A stretch of 35,211 nt of DNA from an uncultured Clostridium sp. (GTDB taxonomy: Bacteria; Bacillota; Clostridia; TANB77; CAG-508), in assembly GCA_947364715.1 (NCBI GenBank), contig CANAUI010000011.1, forward strand, positions 1 through 35,211, read 5' to 3'. Below the pieces are notes generated by a model that was not told where the DNA came from, ran no database searches, and saw only the letters and a program-made list of their open reading frames with translations. Every line of letters starts with the position of its first letter. Positions within the stretch are counted from its first letter, which is position 1. Position numbers and translations under genes: made by a program. Shown piece by piece: positions 1 to 9,785 of the stretch.

Positions 1-42
1 TAGCTGTATCAATTTACTTTGCATTTCTTTTTACTTTGTAGT

Positions 43-138
43 CTAACACACTACACTTTTTACAAAAGTTGGTGTGCCAGATTTTCCCTCTGGACTTCCT
101 TCAATGACGATTTTGATGGTGCGTACTTTTACTGTCAT
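43..138 (-). CDS. Possible 31-residue ORF overlapping the ATPase 3' end
   Basis: A short reading frame begins with ATG at 138 and ends with TAG at 43. It overlaps the end of the RepA-like ATPase gene in another frame. The predicted peptide (MTVKVRTIKIVIEGS..., ending VKSVVC) looks protein-like rather than random. Further in-frame ATGs lie upstream in a repetitive GAT/AAT (Asp/Asn) stretch. No convincing ribosome site is seen. It may be a small overlapping gene of the element, or an alternative C-terminus reached by slippage in the GAT/AAT repeat. The evidence is weak. Confidence 0.2.
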   Translation of the reverse strand: MTVKVRTIKIVIEGSPEGKSGTPTFVKSVVC

Positions 139-1171
139 CATCGTCATTGTTGTCATTATCATTTCTGATAATGACAGTTTCAGCAATTTTCTCTGTAGCT
201 TTTTCAATATCTTTTTCTAAAGCAACTAAACGACTATTGCTTGTCCTTGATGTTGCAAAACTAATTTTATTATCTGATAAAATTGTTTTGCTATATTCGT
301 TTAATACTTTTGTAAGATATTGTGGTATTATATCTTTTTCTTCTAATGCATTTAATAATTCTGTTGCACTTCCTTGCCATTTTCCATTATTATTGATAAA
401 AGATATAACTTTATAGATTATCTCTGGAGCATTTTTCATTTCTAGTTCTTTTTGAAAAGACCTTTCTAGTAAATTCCAACTGCATTCTTCAAATCTTAAT
501 GTAAAAGTTTGATATTCAACATCTCTACCTGTAACAAATAATGTTGCAACTGAATCATCTCTTGATTTCTTTTCTAGTATAAATGTTGTATCACTACTTC
601 CCATTATTCCTGTTGTTACAGAAATTTTATTAAATACATCACTATCATCTTGTTTTCTCAAATGGTGTACTAATATAATCGCAATTTTATTCTTATCAGC
701 AAATGCTTTTAATAATGAAATTTCCCCATAATCTGCTGAATAATTAATATCATTACTTTGCTTTCTTATTTTTTGTAAAGTGTCTATAACAACTAATCTT
801 ATATTTGAATATTGCTTTAATGCTTGTTCTAATTGCATTACTAATCCATTTGTAATTTTGTTTGACTCTATTGCTATATGAAAATTAGAACCTATTTCAT
901 CAGTTAATCTAAATAATCTTTTTTGCAATCTTTGATGGGTATCCTCTAACGCTAAATACAAAACATCACATTGATTAGTTTTTAAATTCCATAATTCTTC
1001 GCCTTTTGAAACTTTAATACATAAATCAAGCATTAACCAACTTTTACCTACTTTAGGTGCTCCACAAAATATATGAAGTCCTATAGGTAATATTTCTTCG
1101 ATTATAAATTCTGTTTCACCTAAAGATGTATATAGTAAATTGTCTGCATTAATAATTTTTAAATCTTCCAA
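101..1171 (-). CDS. RepA-like AAA ATPase (AAA_25 type) of a mobile element
   Basis: This is a RecA-fold ATPase of the RepA/AAA_25 type found in plasmids, phage satellites and integrative elements, where it acts as a replicative helicase or helicase-primase component. The N-terminal part has a Walker A motif (FCGAPKVGKSW). It is followed by LYLALEDT, a Walker B-like strand (LVVIDTLQKIR) and the ILVHHLRK sensor segment, all typical of the family. The C-terminus (about 40 residues) is low-complexity and Asp/Asn-rich (DNDNNDDDDS). I chose the TTG start at 1171 because AAAGGAGG lies 5 nt upstream; an ATG at 1198 in the same frame has no ribosome site and would add 9 residues. It lies downstream of the integrase on the same strand, which suggests both belong to one element extending beyond the left edge. 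Confidence 0.8.
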   Translation of the reverse strand: MEDLKIINADNLLYTSLGETEFIIEEILPIGLHIFCGAPKVGKSWLMLDLCIKVSKGEELWNLKTNQCDVLYLALEDTHQRLQKRLFRLTDEIGSNFHIAIESNKITNGLVMQLEQALKQYSNIRLVVIDTLQKIRKQSNDINYSADYGEISLLKAFADKNKIAIILVHHLRKQDDSDVFNKISVTTGIMGSSDTTFILEKKSRDDSVATLFVTGRDVEYQTFTLRFEECSWNLLERSFQKELEMKNAPEIIYKVISFINNNGKWQGSATELLNALEEKDIIPQYLTKVLNEYSKTILSDNKISFATSRTSNSRLVALEKDIEKATEKIAETVIIRNDNDNNDDDDSKSTHHQNRH

Positions 1172-1822
1172 GTTTTCCTCCTTTCTAGCAAGTAGCATTA
1201 CATCAAAAAAAGGCTTCGCTTTTTTGATTCAAACAAAACCTTATATCAACTTTATACATTAAAATAAATCCCTATATAAGCCATTAAATGATACAGAAGT
1301 TCCGTTTCTCTTACTGAAAAATTCTTGTGCTTACTTGCATAAAAATTTTTCTTGACTTTTCTATAAAAAACAGAAAAGTCATAAGAGATATTAGAATATC
1401 AATTTAATTTACAGTTAACAAAATTTCTTATATAAGGCATATTTTAATAAGTCCATTAAATATACATTTTGGACATATCAAAAAATATTTTGTCTACTGC
1501 AAATTAAATATGATATTCTGTAGCACTTACGACTTCTTATTACATCTATCTATTTGTTGGAGAAAATTACATTATTCTATAAAAACCAACATAGGCCTAC
1601 GAAACTTAAAAGGGCCTCATATCATTTCTGGCTTCCGATTAGTAGGGAAAGTATTTTCTTGCGAAGTACTTTTTGGATTATTTCTAATCAACCACTATTT
1701 TATCATTAAGTTACATAGTGGCTCAACCTACAACAGGGAAATATCTATATTTAATTTTTCAGTTATATTACTAACGAATACATTTATTTTATACCACCAT
1801 TTTTATGGTTTGTCAATTGTTT
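1172..1822. other. Intergenic region rich in inverted repeats; possible element origin
   Basis: About 650 bp separate the ATPase from the integrase with no convincing gene. The stretch holds several stem-loops: an A/T-rich hairpin at about 1202-1231, a 9-bp perfect stem GACTTTTCT/AGAAAAGTC (1354-1380), AGGCC/GGCCT (1593-1617), a nested pair GATTAG/CTAATC (1637-1689) enclosing AAAGTA/TACTTT (1648-1672), and CCACTA/TAGTGG (1692-1721). Two near-direct copies of ATAAGnCCATTAAAT occur near 1278 and 1447. Next to a RepA-like ATPase this could be a replication origin or a recombinase-binding region. That is inference from position and symmetry only. Confidence 0.4.
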
Positions 1823-3094
1823 TTACAGAAATTTACAAATCTTCTCAAATTTACTTGCTGTCTCACTTTCCATCTTTTCTGTTACTCTCACATATATATT
1901 ATAAGTAGTATCAATATTTCGATGTCCTAGCCTTTTTGAAACTGCTTTTATATCTGCTCCTGATTCAATAAGTCTTGTTGCGTGTGTATCTCTAAAATCG
2001 TGAAATCTACAAGGAATACCTAATTCATAATGAATTACCTTAAATGGATATTTACACGAGTCAGTACCTTCAAAAACACCATTATTTTTTAGAAACACCA
2101 ATTTAACTTCTGGTAAAGCTACATCTATTTCTGCATGTGCATTTATAATTTTAATTTCTTGTTTGTTATTATAAGGATTTATAACTGTTTTTTTATAATG
2201 CTTCATATATGTATCTCTATAGTTTTTTCTATGTTCTTCTTGCTCTTGTTTATATTCTTTTAGTGCATTGATAAGAGTATCTCCTATAGGTATTGTTCTA
2301 TAACTTGTTTCAGTTTTACATGTTCCAAAATACCATACTGTAGTTGAATTGCCACTTATATGTCTTTGCTTTGTTCCTCCTGCTTGATTTTTCTTTAGTA
2401 TGTTTTTATTTACACTAATTGTTTTATTGTAGAAATCTATATCATCCCAAGTTAAAGCAAATACTTCAGCTACTCTTAATCCTGTGCAATATGCTGTTAA
2501 AAAAGCATAATAAACACAATGATTATTTTTAAATCTATCTAATATTAAATTGATTTCTTCATTCGTAAAGATATGTGCTGGATCCTTTGGTGGAATATCA
2601 TATTTAGGTAATTTCAAGCCAATCGCTGGATTTATTTTTATAAAATCTGTTTCATATGCATATATAAAAGAACCTTTTATTACTTTTTTAATATTATTTA
2701 GAAAATTCTTACTAAATGATTTATTAATATAAATTTTATTAATAAATTCTTGAAGTGTTGCTCTTGTGATTTGAGATAGTCGAAAATAGCCTATATTTGG
2801 CTTTATATGATTTTTTATAATATTGCTATATCCTTCTATGGTATGATATTTTAAATTGATATAACAATAATTTTCAAGCCAATAATCTAAAAAGTCTGAA
2901 TAACTCATATCACTTGCTGAAAATGAATTGCCTGTGTTTAAATAATCATTGTATGCAATTACTCCTTCTTTCTCTGCTTCTGATTTTGTTTTAAATCCTG
3001 ATTTGCTTAAAAATTTTCTTTTTCCATCAACTTTTGCAATTTCAAATTTATATTGATAGAAATTTCCTCTCTTTTGAATTGTTACATTCGACAT
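1823..3094 (-). CDS. Tyrosine site-specific recombinase / integrase
   Basis: A 423-residue phage/ICE-type integrase that integrates and excises an element by strand exchange through a tyrosine nucleophile. An N-terminal arm-binding domain (residues 1-60) precedes the SAM-like core-binding domain (about 65-150: FLDYWLENYCY...). The catalytic domain has Arg207 (TGLRVAEVFALTWDDID), the HxxR box His365-Arg368 (HDFRDTHATRL), His391 (LGHRNIDTT) and the likely nucleophile Tyr401 (NIYVRV). All key residues are present, so it looks active. The catalytic domain has an insertion of roughly 60 residues (about 285-345). The ATG start has AAAGGAG 9 nt upstream. No excisionase gene and no tRNA attachment target were found beside it. 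It belongs with the RepA-like ATPase to an element at the left edge. Confidence 0.92.
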   Translation of the reverse strand: MSNVTIQKRGNFYQYKFEIAKVDGKRKFLSKSGFKTKSEAEKEGVIAYNDYLNTGNSFSASDMSYSDFLDYWLENYCYINLKYHTIEGYSNIIKNHIKPNIGYFRLSQITRATLQEFINKIYINKSFSKNFLNNIKKVIKGSFIYAYETDFIKINPAIGLKLPKYDIPPKDPAHIFTNEEINLILDRFKNNHCVYYAFLTAYCTGLRVAEVFALTWDDIDFYNKTISVNKNILKKNQAGGTKQRHISGNSTTVWYFGTCKTETSYRTIPIGDTLINALKEYKQEQEEHRKNYRDTYMKHYKKTVINPYNNKQEIKIINAHAEIDVALPEVKLVFLKNNGVFEGTDSCKYPFKVIHYELGIPCRFHDFRDTHATRLIESGADIKAVSKRLGHRNIDTTYNIYVRVTEKMESETASKFEKICKFL

Positions 3095-3128
3095 TTTTTA
3101 TTTCTCCTTTCATTTTTCGAATGTAAAC

Positions 3129-3160
3129 AAAAAATGCTATCACGAATGATAACATTTTTA
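3129..3160 (-). terminator. Hairpin terminator downstream of secA
   Basis: A stem of AAAAATG (3130-3136) and TATC (3138-3141) pairs with GATA (3148-3151) and CATTTTT (3153-3159). Read on the minus strand, the odd position becomes a G-U pair and the stem ends in a T-run (CATTTTTTG). It lies between the secA stop and the integrase start, so it probably ends secA transcription. Confidence 0.55.
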
Positions 3161-3233
3161 TAATTTGTATTCATTTTGTTTGCATAGTTAATTATCCTTA
3201 TTTTTCAAGTGTTTCAGAGATTTTATTTAAAAC

Positions 3234-3272
3234 TATGAAAACATTTTGCAAACAATTTGGTATGTTTTCATA
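3234..3272. repeat. 11-bp perfect inverted repeat between secA and integrase
   Basis: TATGAAAACAT (3234-3244) and ATGTTTTCATA (3262-3272) form a perfect inverted repeat with a 17-nt loop. It lies just past the secA stop and upstream of the integrase gene. It may be a secA terminator stem or part of the attachment region of the left element. Nearby are two further short inverted pairs (TTGTTTGCA/TGCAAACAA and CAGAGATT/AATCTCTG). Confidence 0.4.
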
Positions 3273-3309
3273 TTTATGTCTACTTATCTAATCTCTGTAA
3301 GTATTGATA

Positions 3310-6054
3310 CTACTGATTTCTTCCACAACAGTTTTTGTATTTCTTACCACTTCCACAAGGGCAAGGGTCATTTCTACCAACTTTTGGTCCATCATTTTTA
3401 ATAGTTCTATCAACATCTGTTCCTATCTTTGAACCACCATCAACACTATGAATAGCCTCTAAAGCTGCTCCTGTGATTTTAACAGTTTCTTGTCTTTTAG
3501 TCTCACCTTGTTGACGAATATTCATCAAAATCTTAGTTACATCTACTTTAATATCTGAAACCATTTCGTCAAACATATCCATACCTTCAATTCTGTATTT
3601 TACAACAGGGTCTTGTTGACCATAAGCACGAAGTCCAATACCATTTTTTAATTCATCCATACTATCTATATGATTCATCCATTTTTCATCAACAACTTTA
3701 AGCATAACAACTCTTTCAAGTTCTCTCATTTCTTCTGAACCAATTTCTGTTTCTTTTTCAACATATTTTTCATTTGCTTGTTTTATTAATTCTTCTGAAA
3801 TACTTTCATGTTCAGAAACATGTTCTTTAATATATGTTAACATATCAATTCCATATGTATTTTGAATATCTTGATTTAATGATTCTACATTTACTTCATT
3901 ATTTTCTGGCTCTAAATACATTTCAACAGTAGCATCAGCAACAGCATTTATCATATCCATAATATTATCATGAATATTTTCGCCATTTAATACTTCACGT
4001 CTTTGTGCATAAATAATTTCTCTTTGTGCATTCATTACATCATCATATTTTAATACATTTTTACGAATAGTAAAGTTTCTTCCTTCTACTTTCTTTTGGG
4101 CATTCTCAACTGCTTTAGATATAATTCTAGAATCAATTGGCATATTTTCATCTGCACCCAATGAATTATATACTTTTGTAATTACGTCTCCTCCAAAGAT
4201 TTTCATTAAATCATCATCTAAAGCTATATAGAATTTAGATTCACCTATATCTCCTTGACGTCCTGAACGTCCTCTTAGCTGATTGTCAATTCTTCTTGAT
4301 TCATGTCTTTCTGTTCCAATAATTTTTAATCCACCAGCATTAATAACTTTTTCTTTTTCTTCTTTTATTTTTTCTTCATATTTATCTACTAAATTTTTAA
4401 ATTCTTTTCTAGCATTCAAAATATCTTCATTATCTGTTTCATAATAGGTGTTTGCTTCTTCAATTAGTTCATGAGATATTTTCTTTCTTCTCATTTCTTC
4501 CTTAGCTAAAAATTCACTATTTCCACCTAAAATAATATCTGTACCACGTCCTGCCATATTTGTTGCAATAGTTACTGCTCCAAATTTACCAGCTTGTGCA
4601 ACAATTTCTGCTTCCTTTTCATGGTATTTTGCATTTAATACTTCATGTTTAATACCTTCTTGTTTTAATAGCTTACTTAATTTTTCAGATTTTTCAATAG
4701 AAACTGTACCTACTAGAACTGGTTGACCTTTTTCATAACTCTCTTTTATACTTCTTACAATTGCTCTAAATTTTGCATTTTCATTTTTATAAATTACATC
4801 ATTTTCATCTTTACGAATCATTGGTTTATTTGTCGGAATTTCAATAACGTCTAAATTATATATTTCTTCAAATTCTGCTTCTTCTGTCATTGCTGTACCT
4901 GTCATACCAGATAATTTGTCATACATTCTAAAATAGTTTTGGAATGTAATTGTTGCTAATGTTTTAGATTCATCTGCAATTTTTACATTTTCTTTTGCTT
5001 CAATTGCTTGATGTAATCCATTATTATATCTTCTTCCATACATAATACGACCTGTAAATTCATCTACAATTAACACTTCACCATCTTTTACTATATAGTC
5101 AATATCTTTTTTCATAACACCATGTGCTCTTAAAGCTTGATTAACATGATGTACTAATGTTGAGTTGTCTAAATCATTAAAGTTTTTTAGTCCAAAGGTT
5201 TCTTCTGCTTTTTTAATACCTTTTTGTGTAAGTGATGCAGATTTTGCTTTTAAATCTACAATATAGTCATACTTTTCATTATCTTCATTTTGTTCATAAT
5301 CTTTTATATCTTCTTCTATAATTACTTTTGGTGTTAATCTTTTAACAAAATTATCTGCTTTTTTATATAAATCAGATGATTGATTTGCTCTACCAGAAAT
5401 AATAAGTGGTGTTCTAGCTTCATCAATTAAAATACTATCTATCTCATCAACAATTGCATAATGTAACCCTCTTTGCACTAATTGGTCTTTATAAATAACC
5501 ATATTATCTCTTAAATAATCAAATCCAAATTCATTATTTGTACCATATGTTACATCAGCATTATATGCTTTTTGTTTTTCTTTAGGCTCCATACCAGCAA
5601 TAACTAATCCTACAGATAATCCTAAAAATTTGTATAGTTTTCCCATCCATTCACTATCTCTTTTTGCTAAGTAATCATTTACTGTAATTACATGAACTCC
5701 TTTTCCTTCAAGAGCATTTAAATATACTGGTAATGTAGCAACTAATGTTTTTCCTTCACCAGTTTTCATTTCTGCGATTCTACCTTGATGTAAAATGATA
5801 CCACCTATTAATTGGACATCAAAATGTCTCATTCCTAAAACTCTTTTTGAAGCTTCTCTAACAACAGCATAAGCTTCTGGTAATATATCGTCTAAAGTTT
5901 TTCCATCTGCTAATTGTTTTTTAAAATAATTTGTTTTTTCTCTTAATTCATTATCACTCAATTTTTCCATTTCTTCTGCAAATGCATTAATTTTATCAAC
6001 TAGTGGCTTTACTCTTTTTACTTCTTTTTCACTATATGTTTTAAATAATCCCAT
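3310..6054 (-). CDS. secA: Protein translocase ATPase SecA
   Basis: SecA is the cytosolic/peripheral-membrane motor that drives preproteins through SecYEG using ATP. At 914 residues it is full length for the family. The sequence shows the N-terminal helicase domain with Walker A (MKTGEGKT, residues 96-103), the hallmark [20 protein letters not shown] block, the preprotein cross-linking domain, the second helicase domain ([22 protein letters not shown]), the helical wing/scaffold region, and a C-terminal zinc-binding SEC-C motif ([16 protein letters not shown]). The ATG start follows GGGAGGA. It is monocistronic here, with its own consensus promoter upstream and a hairpin downstream. Neighbours on either side are unrelated in function. 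Confidence 0.98.
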   Translation of the reverse strand: MGLFKTYSEKEVKRVKPLVDKINAFAEEMEKLSDNELREKTNYFKKQLADGKTLDDILPEAYAVVREASKRVLGMRHFDVQLIGGIILHQGRIAEMKTGEGKTLVATLPVYLNALEGKGVHVITVNDYLAKRDSEWMGKLYKFLGLSVGLVIAGMEPKEKQKAYNADVTYGTNNEFGFDYLRDNMVIYKDQLVQRGLHYAIVDEIDSILIDEARTPLIISGRANQSSDLYKKADNFVKRLTPKVIIEEDIKDYEQNEDNEKYDYIVDLKAKSASLTQKGIKKAEETFGLKNFNDLDNSTLVHHVNQALRAHGVMKKDIDYIVKDGEVLIVDEFTGRIMYGRRYNNGLHQAIEAKENVKIADESKTLATITFQNYFRMYDKLSGMTGTAMTEEAEFEEIYNLDVIEIPTNKPMIRKDENDVIYKNENAKFRAIVRSIKESYEKGQPVLVGTVSIEKSEKLSKLLKQEGIKHEVLNAKYHEKEAEIVAQAGKFGAVTIATNMAGRGTDIILGGNSEFLAKEEMRRKKISHELIEEANTYYETDNEDILNARKEFKNLVDKYEEKIKEEKEKVINAGGLKIIGTERHESRRIDNQLRGRSGRQGDIGESKFYIALDDDLMKIFGGDVITKVYNSLGADENMPIDSRIISKAVENAQKKVEGRNFTIRKNVLKYDDVMNAQREIIYAQRREVLNGENIHDNIMDMINAVADATVEMYLEPENNEVNVESLNQDIQNTYGIDMLTYIKEHVSEHESISEELIKQANEKYVEKETEIGSEEMRELERVVMLKVVDEKWMNHIDSMDELKNGIGLRAYGQQDPVVKYRIEGMDMFDEMVSDIKVDVTKILMNIRQQGETKRQETVKITGAALEAIHSVDGGSKIGTDVDRTIKNDGPKVGRNDPCPCGSGKKYKNCCGRNQ

Positions 6055-6168
6055 TGTTAATCGGTCCTCCCAAGTTTATTTTTTGTCATATAGGAAACTA
6101 TATGAAATTTTTTTAGATTTCTCCTATAAATCAGGTGTACGTTTCCTATGTACTTTATTTTCTTTGCT

Positions 6169-6197
6169 AATATATCACTAAAATCTATTTTTATCAA
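6169..6197 (-). promoter_or_regulatory. Sigma-A-type promoter of secA
   Basis: On the minus strand, TTGATA (6192-6197) is followed after exactly 17 bp by TATATT (6169-6174). This lies about 115 bp upstream of the secA start. The leader between them contains a small hairpin, CATATAG-GAAA-CTATATG at 6087-6104. Confidence 0.55.
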
Positions 6198-6307
6198 GTA
6201 GTTTAAATGTATTTATTTGAAATAAAGTTATAAGATATAATTATTATCATAATAGTTTTTCTTGTACATATATTTAAATAGATTTGTTGAAGAAAGAAGG
6301 ATTTGTT

Positions 6308-6856
6308 ATGTTTATATATAATTTTAAAGTTAATGGTAGTAAAATTTTCAAATATTTTTTCACTGGAATTGTATTATTAATAATTGTTATTTTAATTTTT
6401 GTTAGTATTAGAATATTTGTGGGTGCTAAAAATAATAGAAATATTTCTAGTTGTATGCCACAAAATCATATTTCTATCATTTCTGCAAAAAATTATACTA
6501 ATGTTTTAAAAACAGTACATGAAAATGTAGACAATTATATTGATATGAAAATTCAGTTTACTGGATACATTTATCGTGTTTTAGATTTAACAGATACACA
6601 ATTTATTTTAGCAAGAGATATGATTATTTCTTCTGACCATAAATATGTAATTGTAGGTTTTTTATGTGAATATGAAAAAGCTCAAAATTTTTCAAATGAA
6701 ACTTGGGTTGAATTAACTGGTAAAATTACAAAAGGTAATTATCATGGCGATATGCCAATCATTAAAGTAACAGATATAAAAACAGTTGATAAACCTAATG
6801 AAGAATATGTATATCCTCCAGATGATAGTTATATTCCTACAAGTGACATATTATAG
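6308..6856 (+). CDS. Membrane-anchored protein with a TIGR03943/DUF1980-like C-terminal domain
   Basis: A 182-residue protein with one N-terminal membrane segment (about residues 12-35, FFTGIVLLIIVILIFVSIRI) and an extracytoplasmic domain. The domain pattern (MKIQFTGYIYR...FILARDMI...VGFLCEYE...ETWVELTGKI...PIIKVTDIK...EEYVYPP) resembles the C-terminal beta-rich domain of YcgQ/TIGR03943 proteins, but the usual multi-TM N-terminus and a CC pair are absent. I chose ATG 6308 because AGAAGGA lies 6 nt upstream; a TTG at 6284 in frame overlaps no ribosome site. The molecular role is unknown. It sits alone between divergent secA and guaA. Confidence 0.65.
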   Translation: MFIYNFKVNGSKIFKYFFTGIVLLIIVILIFVSIRIFVGAKNNRNISSCMPQNHISIISAKNYTNVLKTVHENVDNYIDMKIQFTGYIYRVLDLTDTQFILARDMIISSDHKYVIVGFLCEYEKAQNFSNETWVELTGKITKGNYHGDMPIIKVTDIKTVDKPNEEYVYPPDDSYIPTSDIL

Positions 6857-6931
6857 AAAAATAGATTTTTTATTTACTTTATCGACAAATTATGATATCA
6901 TATATACATAATTTTAAATTCGGAGGTAAAT

Positions 6932-8470
6932 ATGAAAGAAAAAGAACTAATTTTAATCTTAGACTTTGGTGGACAATATAATCAATTAATTGCAAGAAGA
7001 GTTAGAGAATGTAATGTATATTCAGAGGTTGTACCTTACGATATTTCTGTTGAAAAAATTAAAGAAAAAAATCCAAAAGGAATTATTTTTACAGGAGGAC
7101 CTGCAAGTGTTTATGGCGAAGATTCTCCTAAATGTGCAGAAGGAATTTTCGATTTAAATATTCCTATTTTAGGAATTTGCTATGGTATGCAATTAATGAC
7201 ATACACATTAGGTGGAAAAGTGTCAAAAGCAAATACAAGAGAATATGGAACAACTAAGGTAAATATTGATAATACTTCTCCCCTATTTCAAGGATTTGAA
7301 ACAACAAATGATTTTTTGATGAGCCATACCGATTTTGTATCTGAAGTGCCAAATGGTTTTAAAAATATTGGTAAAACATCTCATTGTCCAAATTCTGCAA
7401 TGGAAAATACAGAGAAAAAATTATATGGAATTCAATTTCACCCAGAAGTAAATTTATCTGTTAATGGAACACAAGTCATTAAGAATTTCTTATTTCATAT
7501 TTGTGGTTGTTCTGCTGACTGGCAAATTGCTTCATTTGTTGAAGAAAGTATTAAAACTTTAAAAGAAAAAATTGGAGATAAAAAAGCTTTATGTGCTTTA
7601 TCAGGTGGTGTTGACTCTTCTGTTGCATCAGTTTTACTTAGTAAAGCTATTGGGAAAAATTTAACTTGTATCTTTGTTGACCATGGTTTGCTTAGAAAAA
7701 ATGAAGGAGACGAAGTTGAAGAGATTTTTAGAAATCAATTTGATATTAATTTAATAAGAGTTAATGCTAAAGATAGATTTTTAGCCAAACTTGCTGGTAT
7801 TACAGACCCAGAAACAAAAAGAAAGATTATTGGAGAAGAATTTATTAGAGTTTTTGAAGAAGAAGCCAAAAAGATTGGAACAGTAGATTTCTTAGTACAA
7901 GGTACTATTTATCCTGATGTAATTGAAAGTGGTTTAGGAAAAAGTTCTGTTATTAAAAGTCATCATAATGTTGGTGGTCTTCCAGACTATGTAGATTTTA
8001 AAGAAATTGTAGAGCCTTTAAGAGATTTATTTAAAGATGAAGTTAGAAAAACAGGATTAGAATTAGGAATACCAGAAAATTTAGTTTTTAGACAACCATT
8101 CCCTGGGCCTGGACTAGCTATTAGAGTAATTGGTGATATTACAGAAGATAAATTAGATATTTTAAAAGAAGCAGATAGTATTTTTAGAGAGGAAATTGCA
8201 AATGCTGAACTTCATAAATCTATTAATCAATATTTTGCTGTATTAACTAATTTAAAATCTGTTGGTGTTATGGGTGATGAAAGAACTTATGATTATACAA
8301 TTGCTTTACGTGCAGTAGAAACAACTGATTTTATGACTGGTGTTTGGAGTAAAATACCTTATGAAATATTAGAAAAAGTTTCTTCAAGAATTGTTAATGA
8401 AGTAAAACATGTTAATAGAGTGGTTTATGATATTACTTCAAAACCACCTGCAACAATTGAGTGGGAATAA
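6932..8470 (+). CDS. guaA: GMP synthase (glutamine-hydrolysing)
   Basis: GuaA converts XMP to GMP using ATP and glutamine, the last step of de novo guanine nucleotide synthesis. At 512 residues it is full length. The N-terminal class I glutamine amidotransferase has the nucleophile Cys83 (GICYGMQL) and the His170/Glu172 pair (QFHPEV). The ATP-pyrophosphatase domain has the PP-loop SGGVDSS (residues 224-230). The C-terminal dimerisation domain contains the conserved [12 protein letters not shown] and ends with KPPATIEWE, as expected. The ATG follows CGGAGG 7 nt upstream. It appears monocistronic and ends at a strong hairpin. No guanine-riboswitch-like leader was recognised. Confidence 0.98.
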   Translation: MKEKELILILDFGGQYNQLIARRVRECNVYSEVVPYDISVEKIKEKNPKGIIFTGGPASVYGEDSPKCAEGIFDLNIPILGICYGMQLMTYTLGGKVSKANTREYGTTKVNIDNTSPLFQGFETTNDFLMSHTDFVSEVPNGFKNIGKTSHCPNSAMENTEKKLYGIQFHPEVNLSVNGTQVIKNFLFHICGCSADWQIASFVEESIKTLKEKIGDKKALCALSGGVDSSVASVLLSKAIGKNLTCIFVDHGLLRKNEGDEVEEIFRNQFDINLIRVNAKDRFLAKLAGITDPETKRKIIGEEFIRVFEEEAKKIGTVDFLVQGTIYPDVIESGLGKSSVIKSHHNVGGLPDYVDFKEIVEPLRDLFKDEVRKTGLELGIPENLVFRQPFPGPGLAIRVIGDITEDKLDILKEADSIFREEIANAELHKSINQYFAVLTNLKSVGVMGDERTYDYTIALRAVETTDFMTGVWSKIPYEILEKVSSRIVNEVKHVNRVVYDITSKPPATIEWE

Positions 8471-8502
8471 AAGGCAATTTTTTGTGGAATTATTATATAA
8501 AA

Positions 8503-8540
8503 AAGTTAGAGCTTATTAAAGTTCTAACTTATTTTTTAAT
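8503..8540. terminator. Terminator between convergent guaA and the AI-2E permease gene
   Basis: AAGTTAGA (8503-8510) pairs perfectly with TCTAACTT (8523-8530), followed by ATTTTTTAAT on the plus strand. The right arm overlaps the stop codon of the convergent permease gene. It should terminate guaA and may act in both directions. Confidence 0.75.
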
Positions 8541-9626
8541 AAAAATTGTTTTAAATACTCCTTTATCAATTAAATTAGCAAATATATTTTTTATAATAAT
8601 TAATGCAATTGGTCCTAATAATAATCCAATAACACCTGTTATTTTAAAACCTGTATACATAGCAATCAATGTAAATATAGGATGAACACCAATATTCTTA
8701 CTAACCAATTTAGGCTCTAAAAATTGTCTTACAACCGACATAATAATAAATAAAGTTACAATAGCAATTCCTAAGGATAAATCACCATTTAGACCAGAAA
8801 TAATAGCCCATGGTATCATAACTGTTCCTGAGCCTAAAATTGGAAGAGCATCTACAAAACCAATAAATAGTGCCATTAATAAAGGATATGGAATATTAAA
8901 TTTTAAAAAGAATAATAAATATAGCCCTATTAAAGAAATTACAAAAGATACTAAAACTAGTGTTACCTCTGCTTTTAAGTAACCTCCTAATGTTTGTATT
9001 AAATCTTTTAAATGTGTACTTAATTTTTTTACCCATATTTTAGGTAAATGATATTCTATTTGGTCTAATATATATATCTTATCAACACAAATAAAATATA
9101 GAGCTAAAATTGTAATACCAACACATATAGCTATTTCAGGTATTTTTGTAACAATGTTAATTAAACCATTTAAAGAATTTCTTAACCAATTAGATATAGT
9201 TTGTAAGAAATCTCCACTTGATTCTTGAACAATAGTTAATATTTCATTTGATAATTTTATTTTATCAAAATTAAATTGTTGAATAAATTCTTGTAATTTG
9301 TCAGAAGCTTTATCAACATAATCATTTAATCCTTGTAATAAACTAGAAGATTCTGAAAATAATGTAACAATAATCCAACCTAATATTCCTAAAATAACAG
9401 CAGATACAATAATGAAAATAATAATAGCACTGGTCCTTCTAGTTAATTTTGATTTTTTCATAATATATTTTATAAGGGGTTCTATGATTAATGAAATAAT
9501 AAATGCTATTAAAAAAGGCATATAAAAGATAGATAATTTCAATGTTAAATATAATCCTATTATTAATAGTATAACATATATGATATTTTTTATTACTCTT
9601 GTCCAATATGATATGTTTATAATCAT
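8529..9626 (-). CDS. AI-2E family permease, YtvI-like
   Basis: A 365-residue polytopic membrane protein of the AI-2E transporter family (PF01594). It has an N-terminal hydrophobic pair (residues 12-55), a segment at about 65-90, a soluble amphipathic stretch (about 95-150), then membrane helices to the C-terminus. The late segment PLLMALFIGFVDALPILGSG carries the family hallmark DxLPxxGSG, and GxxGLLLGPIALII follows. Length and motif order fit the sporulation-associated YtvI branch, but the substrate is not known and the assignment to YtvI is inference. The ATG has GGAGGG 5 nt upstream. It is convergent with guaA and lies downstream of a long palindrome. Confidence 0.85.
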   Translation of the reverse strand: MIINISYWTRVIKNIIYVILLIIGLYLTLKLSIFYMPFLIAFIISLIIEPLIKYIMKKSKLTRRTSAIIIFIIVSAVILGILGWIIVTLFSESSSLLQGLNDYVDKASDKLQEFIQQFNFDKIKLSNEILTIVQESSGDFLQTISNWLRNSLNGLINIVTKIPEIAICVGITILALYFICVDKIYILDQIEYHLPKIWVKKLSTHLKDLIQTLGGYLKAEVTLVLVSFVISLIGLYLLFFLKFNIPYPLLMALFIGFVDALPILGSGTVMIPWAIISGLNGDLSLGIAIVTLFIIMSVVRQFLEPKLVSKNIGVHPIFTLIAMYTGFKITGVIGLLLGPIALIIIKNIFANLIDKGVFKTIFIKK

Positions 9627-9679
9627 CTCTTCCCTCCTTCTTCTTATTATATGTATCTAACAAATTTATATACTTAAAT

Positions 9680-9768
9680 AAGACTAATAGATATGTTATG
9701 TTTTTATACATTTTATTCTACAATGTAGCTATATAATATATAAAAAATATAACATATCCATTAGTCTT
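9680..9768. repeat. 89-bp imperfect palindrome (long hairpin)
   Basis: The outer arms, AAGACTAAT (from 9680) and ATTAGTCTT (to 9768), continue inward through ATATGTTAT/ATAACATAT, then TTTTTATA/TATAAAAA, to a central CTACA-A-TGTAG at 9718-9728. The whole 89 bp can fold into a single cruciform with few mismatches. It lies between the CBS gene and the permease gene, both on the minus strand. It could terminate the CBS transcript or be a small palindromic mobile repeat. Confidence 0.65.
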
Positions 9769-9785
9769 AAAATTATTTATTTATA

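Noticed and set aside
1510..1908. 132-residue plus-strand reading frame
   Set aside because: It overlaps the integrase 3' end antisense, has no ribosome site and has a hydrophobic AT-driven composition; the region is better read as non-coding with stem-loops.
3095..3309. tRNA gene as attachment target for the tyrosine integrase
   Set aside because: No cloverleaf-like sequence or CCA-type end is visible between integrase and secA; only inverted repeats and a terminator.
6087..6104. CATATAG-GAAA-CTATATG hairpin in the secA leader as a terminator or riboswitch
   Set aside because: The stem is short and AT-rich, and no further conserved structure surrounds it.
9439..9711. 90-residue minus-strand reading frame upstream of the permease gene
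   Set aside because: It overlaps the true permease start in another frame and crosses part of the long palindrome; no ribosome site and a Tyr/Asn/Ile-rich composition.
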